Shown one piece after another: positions 1-12,863 of a stretch of 64,000 bases of DNA; the stretch's first letter is position 1; the number at the start of each line of letters is the position of its first letter. The position numbers were made by a program, and so were the translations under genes. Origin of the DNA: Sthenelais limicola (Eukaryota; Annelida; Polychaeta; Phyllodocida; Sigalionidae); contig OW804097.1 in the NCBI GenBank assembly GCA_942159475.1, positions 57,618,986 through 57,682,985 on the forward strand, given 5' to 3'. The notes under the pieces are model-generated. The model saw nothing but the letters and a program-made list of their open reading frames with translations, did not search any database and was not told where the DNA came from.

Positions 1-1618
1 TAGTTTTTTATTGCCGGTAGGCCTGAGACAAATTAAATACTTTGCAAATAGGAAACGGTTCACTAAGGTTAGTCCAAAGATCTACCTACCCAACGCCATT
101 CTGATTGTATCAAGATGAGAAAGGATTGAGAGGGAAACAGAAGTCAATCTAATGAGATGGGACGAGAGGGGTGTATAATTTTATATTAATAGTTCATAAT
201 GTAGACCTACATAGCCCCCGCCCCTACACACACAAAATATGTAGACCAACTACCAATTTACGGAACTGTGTGGTACTAATGAAATTGGCATCAAAGAAAT
301 ACTTTGACTTGATTGCACCACCCTCTGCCTCCCCTTAATCAATACATAATTCTCTGGGGAAGGAGGGGAAGAATAACACAAAATCAAATTAAAACAAAAT
401 CAAATTAAATTCCTTAGACTTACATGCCATTATTCTGTAACCTGGTCCAGCCCATACTTGTAGGCCTACTGACTGCACGTCTTCTGTGTATTGTCATCTC
501 GTCATTTCTCAAACTGTCTCCATCTCCATGGTTCTTCAGCAATCATCTAATTTTTAAAAAAGTTACCTACAAGAGTAAGGAACATTTATTTCTACCTATA
601 ATATTGAAATATGCTAATGTCTGGGCTTTATTCAAACGAACCATTGATGCATAGAAGATCCTGACATGGATCTAAAATCCCTAAATATTGTAATAATTTT
701 TAAATCTTGTCATCTATATAACATAACTACGTTCCTAGATGAAATAAATAGTGAAAACAATTAGAAAATTGTTGAAGTTTAAGCGTTATTCAGCGCGGTG
801 AATTCCAGATTTGCCAAATCTCACAAAGGCAGCCATCTGCCATACCTTCAAGTTGCATGCAGCATAGCAGGTGCGTTGTGGAATGATATAACCTTTTGCT
901 TTATGATGAAACCATCCTCAGCCATCATGAATCATATTGTTCTATAGCACCAAAGTTCCTGAAATGATAAGAAAGTGAACTTTATTATAATATATTTTTT
1001 AACATGGCAAGTACATGTACATATGAGTAATTCTCCCAAACGGGCAGTATTTGAATTCAGGAGGCCGTTGAATCTCTACAATCGTCGGTATACATATAGC
1101 AGGGAATATCAGCATAATGTAGGGGGCGGGGCATAAGTTTGGGGCGGCGGGGGCCAATATTTCGATTCCTACACCTATGATACAAATACCCATATTTTCC
1201 CTATTATTTAGCCATATTTCGGCCTCATTGAACCTGATTAATCAAATGATTTAGTGTTAGAATTAGATATATTACTCACTAATTTGTCTAGCAAAATTAA
1301 ATGAGAAATTAGCTAGACAATGGATGTTGGATGGTAAACGAGAGCCTGGTTCTCTAGCCAGAAGTTTAACTTGATTTTGTAAAAATATCCATATATAATT
1401 ACTATAAAATAACTGTGCTGGAACAGGAGGGTCTCTTTATTTATAATAATTATGGTGTAACGGCGACATTGGTACACAAGCTCTCTTGAATATAACATCA
1501 ATATTTAATAGTATTTATATTTTTCACCATTTTCAAGCAGGCTTAAATAATTATTAGAAAGGTCGAAATTACATATGAATGTTTTTTTAGAAAAAATATT
1601 GGAGATATATCACATGTC
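1..1618. other. Intergenic, no gene seen
   Basis: AT-rich sequence with no convincing exon. Around 1013-1090 there is a stretch (GAGTAATTCTCCCAA and flanks) that recurs near 43325-43380, so it is a dispersed repeat. Short ORFs here look like chance. Confidence 0.6.
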
Positions 1619-1625
1619 GTAACAC

Positions 1626-2487
1626 CAACGATCCTATAGCTACACAAAGATATACAACTTGCGCCGCGCGCCATAGGCGGGAGCGTGACGGCGCCAACAG
1701 GCGCGACACTAGCGCCTCCTAGGAGAGTCCGTGGCAGGTTGTTTGCATCAGCATTGCCGTCAATGGGGACTCGGCGGACACTGAGCAGTGATCCTCAATA
1801 TTCATGGAGTAATAAAAATACAATTCAGTTTTCTCACCTATATTACTTGCCCAATATATTTCCAATCAATTTGCACACTTTACAAAGCCAGTTGTAGTTT
1901 TATTATCAAGTTGTGACCATATTTATGTGGACCTTTATGCAGAACAAATGGCGGCCATGCTGCATAGGCTACAATTAGGTCGGTTTTTAGTTGTGTTTTT
2001 TCTAATAAATTGCCTTGGTCTATGTCTGAAGAGATTGGTTATCAAAATATAAATCATTTCATTAGAGAATAACTAGTGAGGTTGGAGAACTGACATCAAG
2101 CAGTATGTGAATTAAACCTCTTTCTAGACTCCTGCTTTGAGGCTGCATTGTTATAATCTTATCCGCCTGGCCATGCTGCATGTGACTCCCGCCCTTAGTC
2201 CTTGCCCTCTTAGCTTTATTTCTAGATGTCATCCCAACCCCAATGAAGCTTACTCAGAATGGGAAGGTCCTATTCTTGGAATATCTTAATGCTGAATGTA
2301 ATCGAGCAAGAAATAAGCATTAATAAGCATAGAATGCTGCAGAAACTCGCCTACTGTAGGCCAGGCCTATGGGTGGGCCACGGCAGCCACAGCACGGAAC
2401 CACGGATTCCTGTAGGGGGCGCTGTGTGCGGAACGTCACACAGTAGGCCAGGGAGTTGTATATCTTTGTGTAGCTATAGGATCGTTG
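1626..2487. mobile_element. Non-autonomous TIR transposon (MITE-like), 862 bp
   Basis: The first 34 bases (1626-1659, starting CAACGATCCTATAGC) and the last 34 bases (2454-2487) are inverted complements. The element is flanked on both sides by GTAACAC (1619-1625 and 2488-2494), a 7-bp target-site duplication. The interior has a GC-rich patch near 1660-1740 and no transposase motif. The superfamily is not assigned. The match between terminal repeats and flanking duplication makes the boundaries firm. Confidence 0.85.
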
Positions 2488-2494
2488 GTAACAC

Positions 2495-4370
2495 TACAGA
2501 AAATATTCCCCTACCAGTTCAAGGAATTTTATGTAAGGGAATAAAAGGTTTCAGAATCATTGTGAGTTAATAACATTTCCCATGTGTAGATCAGTTTGAA
2601 TTAGATATTATATAAATATTGTGTTTTTTTCATAATACTGAACATGTGTGCATGTGTAGAAATCATTTTCTTCAGCAGAAAATATATTTTCTAAATGCGC
2701 CTGTGTATTGTATTCAAATTCCATAATTATTACTTATTTCCTAGCCTGAAAAAGTATGTTTATTGCTATAGCATTTTTGCCAAGCAGCTCGAATAAAATG
2801 GTTATAATCATGTGTGATCATCCCAAATACAGGTTGTAGAGACCCTAAGCTGAAGAGGGCCTATGGTACCCGTTAGGCCTATCCTATGGTACCCATGGAG
2901 ATCTGAACGGCGGACAAGTTGTGTTACCTTATCGAATGGCAAAGGGACCGCTCCTCCTCACACCTAACCTTATTCAATAAAACACCTTGGTCGTGCCATC
3001 TGCTACCTCCTGAGAATCAGTAAAAATAATAATAATGGTACTTTGGGTAAAATTTGTCAATACTACAAATTGAGGTCACCTTCATGATGGAATAGAAGCG
3101 TTGCATAAGACTTACATATCACCAGAAACCAAGCAGTTCAAGTCCCAGTACCCAGAGTCGTAGCTGTAGGCCTATTTTCATACCGTCAATTTCTCCACTT
3201 GGTTTTGTTTGCAGGACTGTGAGCTAGGCCTACTGTGTAGCCTACAGACAGTACAGCTCCCCCAGCGATCTCCTAATCAAAACAAAACACATACATCATT
3301 GTGTATACATAATTAAGTAATACATAAATAGCTCAGAATAGCTTGAATAGCTATCCAGACTGTAGATCTATATATTATTATAGACCAGTCTGTTTTACAC
3401 TCTAAATTCATAACAAATTCAAAGCAGGTTGGTATGGGCAGGGATGAAATTCTTTAAAATAAAATGCCGGTAATTTTCTTATATAAGACTAAGTAAATCA
3501 CCTATGAAAATACTGTACAGTATGTAGTGTATTTCGGGTACAATTACAATGTAGTATTTGGTCTGTAGGGGTAATAATCAATGTGTTTTCGCACGAGAAA
3601 ATCTTACCTATAGCCAAGCTTAGCCACCACGTAAAATCCCTCACACACCAGCTGATTGAGGTCAAGTAGGTCAGGTCACATGACGTAACTGTTAGTTCCT
3701 GTACGAATCGTTGCATGTCGCATTTATCATATAGCCATTATAGGGCTGCTTAGCGGGAATTGATTCCCCGAATATTGAGAAATCAAGTTGCTTTGACAAA
3801 AGAGATATGATAGGCCGGCATTTGTTATTTGTTAAATTTATGAACTTGATCATCTATTAGACATTAAAACAGTGTGATGTCCGTGATGGCAGCACACACG
3901 GCGCAGTGTAGCGAGGAGGGGGCGTCGCCCAGGGGGCGGGACATGTTGAGTAAGGGGATGTAATGTTATGTAGGAGGGGGGGGGGCGTTGCCTGGAAATT
4001 TAATTTTAAGGCATGTGAAGGTTTTGACTATGTGATTTTGTGGAGAATAAACACTGTTGATACAACCGGCATAGGAACAACATCTCTTGTGTCTTTACTG
4101 ATAGTCATAGAATCGGTAGTAACATAGCAGCCCATATCTCACGACTCTGAACCCACACATCAGCTATAAGATCTGACAAACACGAACGTAATAACAGAAC
4201 CTATAAAGAAGCTCTTTCATTGTGGTAATTATATAGTGGCCTTGTGCATCTTCAACAGACTCCATTTTCGCGTTGATGTTTAAAAATAATATATTCATAC
4301 ATCTTTCAAAATCGCAAATTACAACGATTTAGACCATGAATGGTCACTACATTACTGCCATAGATATGTA
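2495..4370. other. Intergenic with dispersed repeats, no gene seen
   Basis: A block at about 2767-2860 (GAATAAAATGGTTATAA and following sequence) is present in inverted orientation at about 43357-43445. G-rich stretches at 3915-3935 and 3970-3995 resemble each other. No splice-site-flanked coding exon was recognised. Confidence 0.5.
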
Positions 4371-4720
4371 ATGACCATTGCGCAATGGTAGCGCAATGAA
4401 AAAACACTGACATTGCAGTCAGAATTCTTGTATAAAAAAAGCGTCCATAATTTATTGACGCTCTGGCATGGTCAGCGATGCATGAAGCGACGGGACAGAA
4501 AAAAACAGTCACTGACTGATATTCCCATCGGCGCTACGGAAAATCAGTCACTCACTGAGATTTCCATGAAGGCACTGAGAAAAACCAGTGATGGCTGTTT
4601 TTCACCGAGGTGACTGATAATTATCAGTCGCGCCCATTTGCGGCTGAAAACAATCAGTCATTGCTGGGGAAATATTTATATCTGACTGATAAAACGGGCG
4701 CGGGTCTATCAGTGTAGAAG
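4371..4720. repeat. Cluster of short palindromes and TCAGTC/GACTGA repeats
   Basis: ACCATTGCGCAATGGT (4374-4389) and GACTGATAATTATCAGTC (4612-4629) are perfect palindromes. Between about 4505 and 4710 the hexamer TCAGTC or its complement GACTGA recurs at least seven times in variable spacing. This could be the terminus of a fold-back element or a site-rich regulatory patch. No coding content is recognised. Confidence 0.5.
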
Positions 4721-4812
4721 ATCCTTAGTTCTTGTCAGATGTTATAGCTGGGAATGTAGCTTTAAATGTAGTGTTCGGAATGAAATACAACTGAAACAAA
4801 TAAGTCTGTTGT

Positions 4813-4818
4813 TTTATT
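4813..4818 (-). promoter_or_regulatory. Candidate poly(A) signal of the NUDT19-like gene
   Basis: TTTATT on the plus strand reads AATAAA on the minus strand. It lies about 620 bases past the stop codon at 5435, giving a plausible 3' UTR. No other signal was evaluated. Confidence 0.35.
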
Positions 4819-5434
4819 GACAAATGATGTACAAGATATTCTTAATGATATGACTAAATCTATGCCTTCTTAGAGCGTTAATACACATACTATATAGGTT
4901 TGGCTTATAAAAATGACAGAAAACTAAATAATACTTCAATCATGCTTTTGATCTAATATCATCCCTAGCAAAATGCAATGCTTTAATGGGGAAATCACCA
5001 AATGTTTTTGTTATGGAACATTTGAGTCTGAACAAATTACAATATTAATCATATTGAAATCATCGTATACCTTCATTTCAAATAATTAAAATAGACATTC
5101 AAACTGCCACGTATAAATATAAGTATACACATCAATTCCAACTTTTTACATTCACATGCACCCTGAAATGCACTGTAAATCCCTGAGTATACCCTGATCA
5201 CAATCCTGGTCTTGATGAAATTGAACTACATACATGTAAATTATTGATTTGAATTTAAATACCGGTATAAATCTTTCTATCACATGGTTAGCTATAAAAC
5301 TAGTTTCAAACTTGCAGTTAGATTAGCATTTGAATGTTTCAGTTTCTTAGATAAATTTAATACTCTCTTATTAAATTATACATGGATGAAGGAATAACTA
5401 ACGAAACCAAAACATTTGTTTAATTGAAAAGAAT

Positions 5435-7464
5435 TCAAATCTTGGAAGGCTGTTTGAGTTGAGGACTGATGGGTGAAGGATAGCCTAAGTTAAGTTTTAT
5501 ATTACATCTGTAGAAGTCTTTAGGTTTGCCTGCAGCCCATCTGTGATGGTTCTTGTAGCCTTTGTCCAGCTCGTCTATGCTCCTTTCCTCTACTAGTAAG
5601 TCTGACCTGCCTTCATAATCTGGCTGTTCCGGATGCAAGTCATCACCTATAACGATAGAAACAATTTTTAAAATATTAAATTATTGATTTGATCCGATTT
5701 TCTAAAATCAAACTGAAGACCTATTCCTCTATGTCGAGTCTGTGACGTCAGTGAAGTAGGTCAGGCAGGGACCCCATATAGAGAGCAATTAGGAGAAACC
5801 CATGCAGCCACTCATTTTGCTGATATTTTAAAATTTATAAAGGGCCGGGTGGAGTTCATTAATCTTATTTTTGCAATATGGCGACAAATTCCTGGTAAAA
5901 TCCCAGTATGGACTCATATCATTGGATTAGTAGAAAGACATTTTATATGAAGCATAACAATGGCTCAGAATGACAGTTTAAATGGGGAACTGGTTACTGC
6001 ATGCTTTATTATATTTATAAGTATTTTAGATGTCTTAGGAAAATATTGGCTACATAATATTTATAATATTTTTTGAATAACCAAATGTAACTATATAAGA
6101 GAATTTCAATTATACAATAACACAAGAATTACCTGGGAGCACAAATAATGGTCCGTCTGAACATATCATAATGGAACCCATCCATCGCTCAACACCTTGT
6201 CTCGCTCTTTCTCGTGAGAACTCAAGAAGCTCATCGTGTGACTGGAAGTTGGCCATCTTAGCGACCTCATAGGGTTGAGGACCTTGGACAAGTTTTCCAC
6301 TCAACCTGTTATAGATAAAATCTTGCGGATCTAGCCACTGAAATTGTATGTATTTGTTGTATCTTTATTTCGGCTAAATATTATGTTTCGATATATTATT
6401 CTCAGTTGTAGAGAAAGAATAGGTTTCTTATGTGGTTGATTCCTATTCCATCAATATAAGGATAGACAAATAACTGATTTGCAATTTTAAATATATTTTG
6501 AAATGAATCTGAAAAAGTGGTATTAGTACTTTAGAGTCTGATCTACAATACATACATTTTTAGGTCCGATTGCTCATTATTATTACTGTAGGCCTACTAT
6601 ATTATCACCATCATTATTATATTGTAAGTTATTTCTTGAATGTCTTCAAATTAATTCGAATTGTTTATAATATTTCAATAACTAAAACTCAATGTAGCTT
6701 ACCATTGAACCAACGATTTCCTGATTATCTATATTAACTTCGGGTAGTTTCGGCACACCGCATATAAAGAAAATAGTATCAAATCGTTTGGGTTTAACTG
6801 GAGGTTCTGTCACCTTTTGCCTCACTGGCGTCAGCCAATCGCACCACTCGTAGAGACCCCAAATATCAGGCAGTATATTCCACTCCTTACACATGTCAAT
6901 GAACACACCGGCATCTTTCCTCACTTTATTCTGATACTTAAGCAAGAGTTCTCTTGGAATTGATTGACAAAAGTGCGTGTATTTTGGTCTGTGGCGCCAG
7001 TCATCACGATTATAAAATCCATTCCTTTCAATTTTATTCAAATCATCAGAATTGACTGCTAAAAGGACTCCCGATTCTTCAAATGTTTCCCTTATGGCAC
7101 ATATTCTCAGCCCGATTTCTTTAGAAATGCAAGTGCCCGATTCTCCTTGCATTATTGGGGGTATGTTACCTCCTTCTGGAATTGCTACTTCATTGTTTAT
7201 GTCACTGAGTTTTCTACCCGTTGTTTCTTCAAATATTGGACGCCATTCATCACTGAAATCCTCCTTACTGAGGGCTCCACCTGGAAAAACGTAAACGTCC
7301 GGCATGAAAGAGGCCTTGGAATTCCTTTTCAGCATCATGATTCCATAATCGGATGATGGGTCCTTGGGATTTTTTAAAGAGGCAGATTTGGGCACAGGAA
7401 TTGGTGACGTAATCACTAATGTGGCTGCATCCCTCCAATATTTCCTCGAGCTATTAAAAGCCAT
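5435..7464 (-). CDS. NUDT19: NUDT19-like acyl-CoA diphosphatase, 3 exons
   Basis: The CDS joins complement 6703-7464, 6133-6337 and 5435-5646, encoding 392 residues. Splice sites are canonical: donor gtaagc after ATG at 6703, acceptor before TGG at 6337, donor gtaatt in phase 1 at 6133, acceptor at 5646. NUDT19 hydrolyses CoA and acyl-CoA to 3',5'-ADP and phosphopantetheine in peroxisomes. A split Nudix box is visible: GG at residues 62-63, an insertion of about 60 residues, then REtfEEsG at 125-132. Such an insertion is typical of NUDT19. Exon 2 has the family stretch around PYEVAKMANF. The protein ends in S-K-I, a tolerated PTS1 variant. The start at 7464 has A at -3 and G at +4; an in-frame ATG at 7503 would add 13 residues but has a weaker context. 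Human NUDT19 is 375 residues, so the length fits. Confidence 0.92.
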
Positions 7465-7575
7465 GATGATTGACGTAGACCGTCCGAATATGTTCCTCAG
7501 CATGTCCTCTACAAAATAGATAAATCCTACAGCCTCGATCTTTGCTCCTGGGCTTACTCGGCGAATATAATCCAC

Positions 7576-10299
7576 CTCGTACTTGACACTGTGGTCATTT
7601 TATTTTTATTCCCTGACTTCATGTAAAATTACTAAAGAAAGCTACATTTTTTGCTACTTCTGATACTAATACAGCCCCGATTATATTCGTTAGTCCGCTC
7701 ATAACCAAATCAGGGAAGTTGATTCTGCATTAGTTTGATTGTGTAGGTGTTCTGAAGCTATAGGCCTATTAAATATGTAGTGAATTCGGGCCCTGGTAAA
7801 TGTTGCTTCCTGTTGCCTTTAATTCACCCATCTAAAACAACGAAGTATTATCAGCCTTCACTAACCAGATTCGTTCTTACTAAATTCCGCCAATTACAAT
7901 GGTTGGGAAGAATAGACTCAATACATGCTTCACAATGCTATATCCAGGTGAAACATAAGGTGTTTCATGAGAATAGATATCATAGCAAAACAGGGATTAT
8001 AACTGATGGGATAAGGGATGTAACCTTTCCCCTTAAGCTAGGTTATGTGATACAACTATACATCTACTACACGTAGGCCTAATATGTGTAGTGAAGCTAA
8101 ATATATAGGCCTAAGGCTATTATAAATAACGTCATGTCAAAAATCCTAAAAAGCTCTGCATGCAGAATGGACTTTGTTGACTTGCCAACATAAGAATGAT
8201 TTTTAAATAACACAATTATTTAACGTATTAATGGGTTTGATCAAGTGAATCTGGAGGTCATGTTTGGAATGTTTTGGCGCTATCAATAGATCCGATCGAT
8301 ATAGGCTACTGTAGGCCCTATCTAGTATTTAGAGTTCTTATGACCTCTTAGGGTGATGAAAGGAAGGCGAATAATTATGTCAGCAATGCTGAGCCTATGC
8401 CACCGAGCTCTTAAAATTGCACTCACTATTATAATTAAAGGCCAGAGTGAACTATAGTGAAGTAGGTCAATTTAAAGCTCACCTATTACCGTATGCACTT
8501 CTTTTTTACCAGATTTACTCATAATTATTATGACTCATATGCCTACTCATAATGTCATATCCGGCCTTGTATGATTAGCCTACATAAACTATGCTTACAT
8601 GCAACAGTAGCCTATAGCCTATAGGCCTATAGGCCTATATATATAGGCTAAGGTTCACATGTAGCCTATGCCTGCCCATGTTCATTGCATCATTCATCAA
8701 TAAACTACATAATCATCAACTACGACTTCTCTACTCGATCTTATCTTTATACCTCAAAATATATAGGATTGTATTCTGCAGCTGTGTAGGCCCTAGGCTA
8801 TGATGTTAAAATATTAGGCCTATAAGAGTTAATGGTTAAATTGGTCCAGAGAAAAGGCCGGCGTGATAATTGTGAAACGACCACAGGAAAGGATTTTGGT
8901 GGGTCTCTGAATATATAAATGTGGTCGTTTATGATTAAATGAAGCCTTAATTGAAGCAAAAACAATCGGACAAAATCCTAAAAGAAAATGTTCAAATGAC
9001 TTATAGCTAACGTTACTTTAAATGGGCCCGTGAATGGGTTGGAAAACGATTGGAAAAGAACAGAACGAAAAGAAAATCTTTAGTTTTTGACTGACAATAC
9101 CTGAGAGCGCAGCTGTAGCCTAAATGGAAGTCTAACCGGTTTTATTTATAATGCATTATGTTAACACAATACCGGTAGGCCTACCGTAATTGACAACACC
9201 TAATATATATATGTAACGTTAAGAGTTTTAAATTATTTTTGAAGAATTACCGTATATAGGCCTAATTAATTATCACTGGAAATAAAGAAATAAATGTGTC
9301 AATACATTAAATTAATCACTTAATAGAGGAGAATCGGAGGTTGTGAGATTGTTTTCAGATAAGAAATAATAATTATTTAATTATGGTTAGGTTAACACAT
9401 CTAGGTCAGGTCGACCCAGATCATGGTCAGAATCCCCCCAACTGTGACCTAAATTCACCAGTTCTGTTACGAAACGCTGCGAAACGAGGTTATATTGTCA
9501 GTTCAAAGGAATCATATGGGCATGTATGGCATTTATAGCTCCATGAATCCCCTTAGTCTATACAGTCATGAGATGCTATATTGTAAGTTGTTAAAGTGTT
9601 GCTACCTTTCAGTTGCGATGGACCTCCTTGTCCCGTGTCAAGTCGTAGCATGGACTTTGACAGCCAACACTCATTGATTGTGGCGCCACCTCTTGTGTAT
9701 GTGTCGGTCGTCATTATTTAAGTATGCCTAAAAGCCAACGATTCTAGTCAGGTAGGCCTACTGAATTCAAACTTCAGCTATCTTCCACTGCATATTTTAA
9801 TTGCAAAAATGAATCACAGGGCAAAGAAACATGCCAATATTTGGCTCCAGTCAAGCTGACAAGATTTGGTATATGGGCCTATATTAACAATTAGCCTACA
9901 ATTTAGTTGGAATATGTTACCGTAAGATAATTATGGTTTCAATACCGCTCAATATTATGACTGGTTAGCTACGAGACACAGCCCTACACTATCAGGTGCT
10001 AATGTACTAGGTTGTCTGAGATGGCTAATGACTGGTTAACTTTAAGCATTGACATTATTGTAGAGAGAGTTTCGAAACGATTCTAAGATTAGTTATTATT
10101 TGATTTTTGATATCCGTATATATTTTAGCTTGGTCAATTATTTAAACTGTCTACAGTTAGACAAATTATTCGTCCCCTAGCTCCCAAGCGGGGACGAAGA
10201 CTTCCCCATAGACTTTCCACTGGAAACACAACTATAGCTGCTTGCGAGAATCTAGCCCTACTACATTCTGCGGGTAGACCCCCTGCTGTGCACATCAGG
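7576..10299. other. Intergenic upstream of NUDT19; TAGGCCTA-rich
   Basis: No exon was recognised. AGGCCTAT palindrome motifs are common, with a dense run at 8595-8650 of overlapping GCCTATAGGCCTATA units. The first few hundred bases probably hold the NUDT19 promoter, but no clear TATA box is seen. Confidence 0.5.
8595..8650. repeat. TAGGCCTA palindrome run
   Basis: Successive overlapping CCTATAGG and AGGCCTAT units form a locally self-complementary run. Single TAGGCCTA copies are scattered through the whole window. Confidence 0.7.
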
Positions 10300-10727
10300 C
10301 GGGCGTTTCATAATCAAGCCCAGCGCGCGCTATTGGACTTAACAACAGTATTCTGTTTCATAATGCTTTAACGCAACAACAAATTTGTACACAGCGCTCG
10401 TTAATGAACAATTCTTGTGGTTAGTCAACGCAACGCAGAAATCGTTGCCTTAATATAGCGCATCATTTTCATTTACTTATTATTAATATAATCGTTGCAT
10501 TGTGTCATCTAAATTGTTACTAATATTAACATTAGTAATTTACCTCAGTACCAGGAAGAAAAATAGCCAGTTATCGGCTAATTTCGTAAGCTTTTGGGTC
10601 GGAAATAAATCTCTATGCATGAGCAGGATGAAATGTATTTCATATTTTAGTCATTTTATTCAATACATTGATTTACACCGTTTAACATCAGGGCCTCCTC
10701 GTCTAAATGATATCAGTAAAATATATA

Positions 10728-11345
10728 TATATAGAGAGAATGGGACGAGCCGGCAATAATCGAAAATTTATAGGACGAGATTCGTCCACATAAGCACGAT
10801 GCCGTAGGCAGAGTGCTTATGTGGACGAATCAAGTCCTATAAATTTTCGATTATTGCCGGCGAGTTCCATTCTATATTTATTATATGTGCATAAAATTTG
10901 ATCATATGTTATCAGATATCACTGAAAAAATATTAAAGAAGTCTCAGAGAGCCCCGCTGCCCCACTGACAGCCCCGCTGACAGCCCCACTGACAGCCCCG
11001 CTGACAGCCCCGTTATTAGCCAAGTTATATTGTTGACTTAAAACGTTCATATCGCAGCCATTTCTTGAGCTACATTAATAAAACTTATATCATTCAATAG
11101 AGAATTTAATGAGCTATTTAATTATGTGATTTTTATTATGTATTTCTCTAATCATAGTACCAGAATCACGGGTGGATTACCGATCGCGGGGATTTGTTTA
11201 CATCGCGGGGATTTGTTTACATCCATAAACAGAGCTATTTTTAGACAACTACATTCATATAGGACGCGTCCTATATGACTATTTTTATAGCACCCCACTT
11301 ATAGCACTTCTCATATAGCATGCGCATATAATAAATATTTATATA
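10728..11345 (+). repeat. Tandem unit A of hairpin-bearing repeat
   Basis: First of two direct copies of about 0.6 kb. Each has GAGAGAATGGGAC, a hairpin, a shared stretch from GAGTTCCATTCTATA to ATCAGATATCACTGAAAAA, a CAGAGAGCCCC tract, a TATAGGACGCGTCCTATA palindrome and a GCATGCGC end. Unit A has expanded a 12-bp CTGACAGCCCC(G/A) minisatellite near 10968-11015 and a duplicated CGCGGGGATTTGTTTACAT. Confidence 0.85.
10750..10860. repeat. Hairpin, 48-bp arms, 15-base loop
   Basis: Left arm 10750-10797 and right arm 10813-10860 are complementary except for two adjacent bases (GA in one arm opposite a position that would need TT). The loop at 10798-10812 is GATGCCGTAGGCAGA. Confidence 0.9.
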
Positions 11346-11945
11346 AATAGAGAGAATGGGACTTGATTCGTCCACATAAGCACTCTGCCTACGGTATCGT
11401 GCTTATGTGGACGAATCTCGTCCTATAAATTTTCGATTATTGCTGGCGAGTTCCATTCTATATTTATTATATGTGCATAAAATTTGATCATCATCAGATA
11501 TCACTGAAAAAGTATTAAAGAACTCTCAGAGAGCCCCAGCTGCCCCGCTGAGAGCACCTTCAGTAGGCTTGTTGTAGCTGTCAGGACTGTGTGAGTGAGC
11601 TGTCAGGACTGTGTGATCATGCAGTGTTTACTTACTGACTTGGTTGAACTAAAACGTTCATATCGTAGCCATTTCTTGAGCTACAATAATAAACCTTACA
11701 TCATTTGATAGAGAATTTAATTCTCTATTTAATGGTGTGGTGTTTATTATGTATTTTTATAATCACAGGTGGATTACCGATCGCGGGGATCTCCGCGGGG
11801 ATCTCCGCGGGGATCTCCGCGGAGACAGCGGAAGTGCTGAGTCAGAGCTATTTTTAGACAACTACATTTTTATAGGACGCGTCCTATATGACTATTTTTA
11901 TAGCACCCCACTTATAGCACCTCTCATATAGCATGCGCGTATAAT
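11346..11945 (+). repeat. Tandem unit B of hairpin-bearing repeat
   Basis: Second direct copy, adjoining unit A. It has its own internal expansions: GGGGATCTCCGC about four times near 11784-11825, and a doubled CTGTCAGGACTGTGTGA near 11576-11618. The left part of the hairpin is shortened and the hairpin is inverted relative to unit A. Confidence 0.85.
11359..11423. repeat. Hairpin in unit B, inverted relative to unit A
   Basis: Arms 11359-11383 and 11399-11423. The loop at 11384-11398, read on the complementary strand, matches the unit A loop with one difference. The two-base arm asymmetry is also swapped, so the whole hairpin is flipped. Confidence 0.88.
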
Positions 11946-12863
11946 AAGTGTTTTTATTTCCCATTTGTAATACAGTTACATGTAATATATAGAACCTATA
12001 GAAAAAGGTCCGTCTCTTTCTGTGCGAACATAGGTCTTCCAAGAGTGCCTCTGTTATGCTCTTGTTTGCTATTTGTAAGATATATACTTATTTAGCTGCT
12101 TATCTGAACGTTTTTAACATCAGATCTGATATTGTTTACACCTTTCACACTTATAAATTTATTAATCAAAATGTCAAATATTAAATTCATAACCTTAATT
12201 CAACAATGTACATGTTTAAACTGATTATAAACATGTCAGATATAATCACCCTGGTTCCTCATTTTAATACCTCACCTAGCAACTGAAGAGTTACTCTTTC
12301 TCACCGTGTTATGTAGGAAAAAAAATAGGTGTGTTTCCGATTTATCTGGCTGAAAACTAGGTAGGGGGGGTAACCTTTTTTTTTTGTTATTTTTTTTGTT
12401 TGGAAACCACCTCCCAGGAACTGAAAAAAATGTCTTTTTCATAACAATAGTTGTTTTGAACATGGGAAATGTGCTTTATGACAGTTTCAAGTTAGGAAAA
12501 CCCGTTTTCCTGCTTTTATAAGCTTTTTTTGTCAAAAAATCCAAAAAAAGTTTTTATTCGAATTCCATTAAATGTTGCGTCGTCGCAAACTATAGTTTTG
12601 TCTCTAGAAATAGAAATATGCTACGCTAATTTGGTTCCCACACTATAGGTAGGTGGCGTATTGTTGAATTCTTCTAACGCTCGCTGGCTAAAATTAGCGG
12701 GCGCTAAAATCAGTTGTTAGCTTAACGAACGACACCTTGATTAACGCATGGTTAACGCAGGCTTTATGAAACGGGACTAACAAACGCGCACTATTTTGGT
12801 CGTTACCAGAGTATCGCTGCGTTCCGTTTTTTACCGAGCGCTGCGTTAAATATGAAACGCCCG

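Larger units (their letters stand above)
10300..12863. mobile_element. TIR-bounded DNA transposon, non-autonomous, 2.56 kb
   Basis: CGGGCGTTTCATA at 10300-10312 is the exact inverted complement of TATGAAACGCCCG at 12851-12863. Both ends carry many subterminal TTAACGC, GCGCTGCG and GTTTCATAA copies in mirrored orientation, typical of transposase binding regions. Flanks read ATCAGG on the left and TCTGGT on the right, so a target-site duplication is at best imperfect. No transposase ORF is visible. The middle holds a tandem duplication with hairpins (10728-11945). Confidence 0.7.

Noticed and set aside
3100..3170. tRNA-derived SINE (B-box-like GTTCAAGTCCC)
   Set aside because: No A box at the right spacing and no second copy seen.
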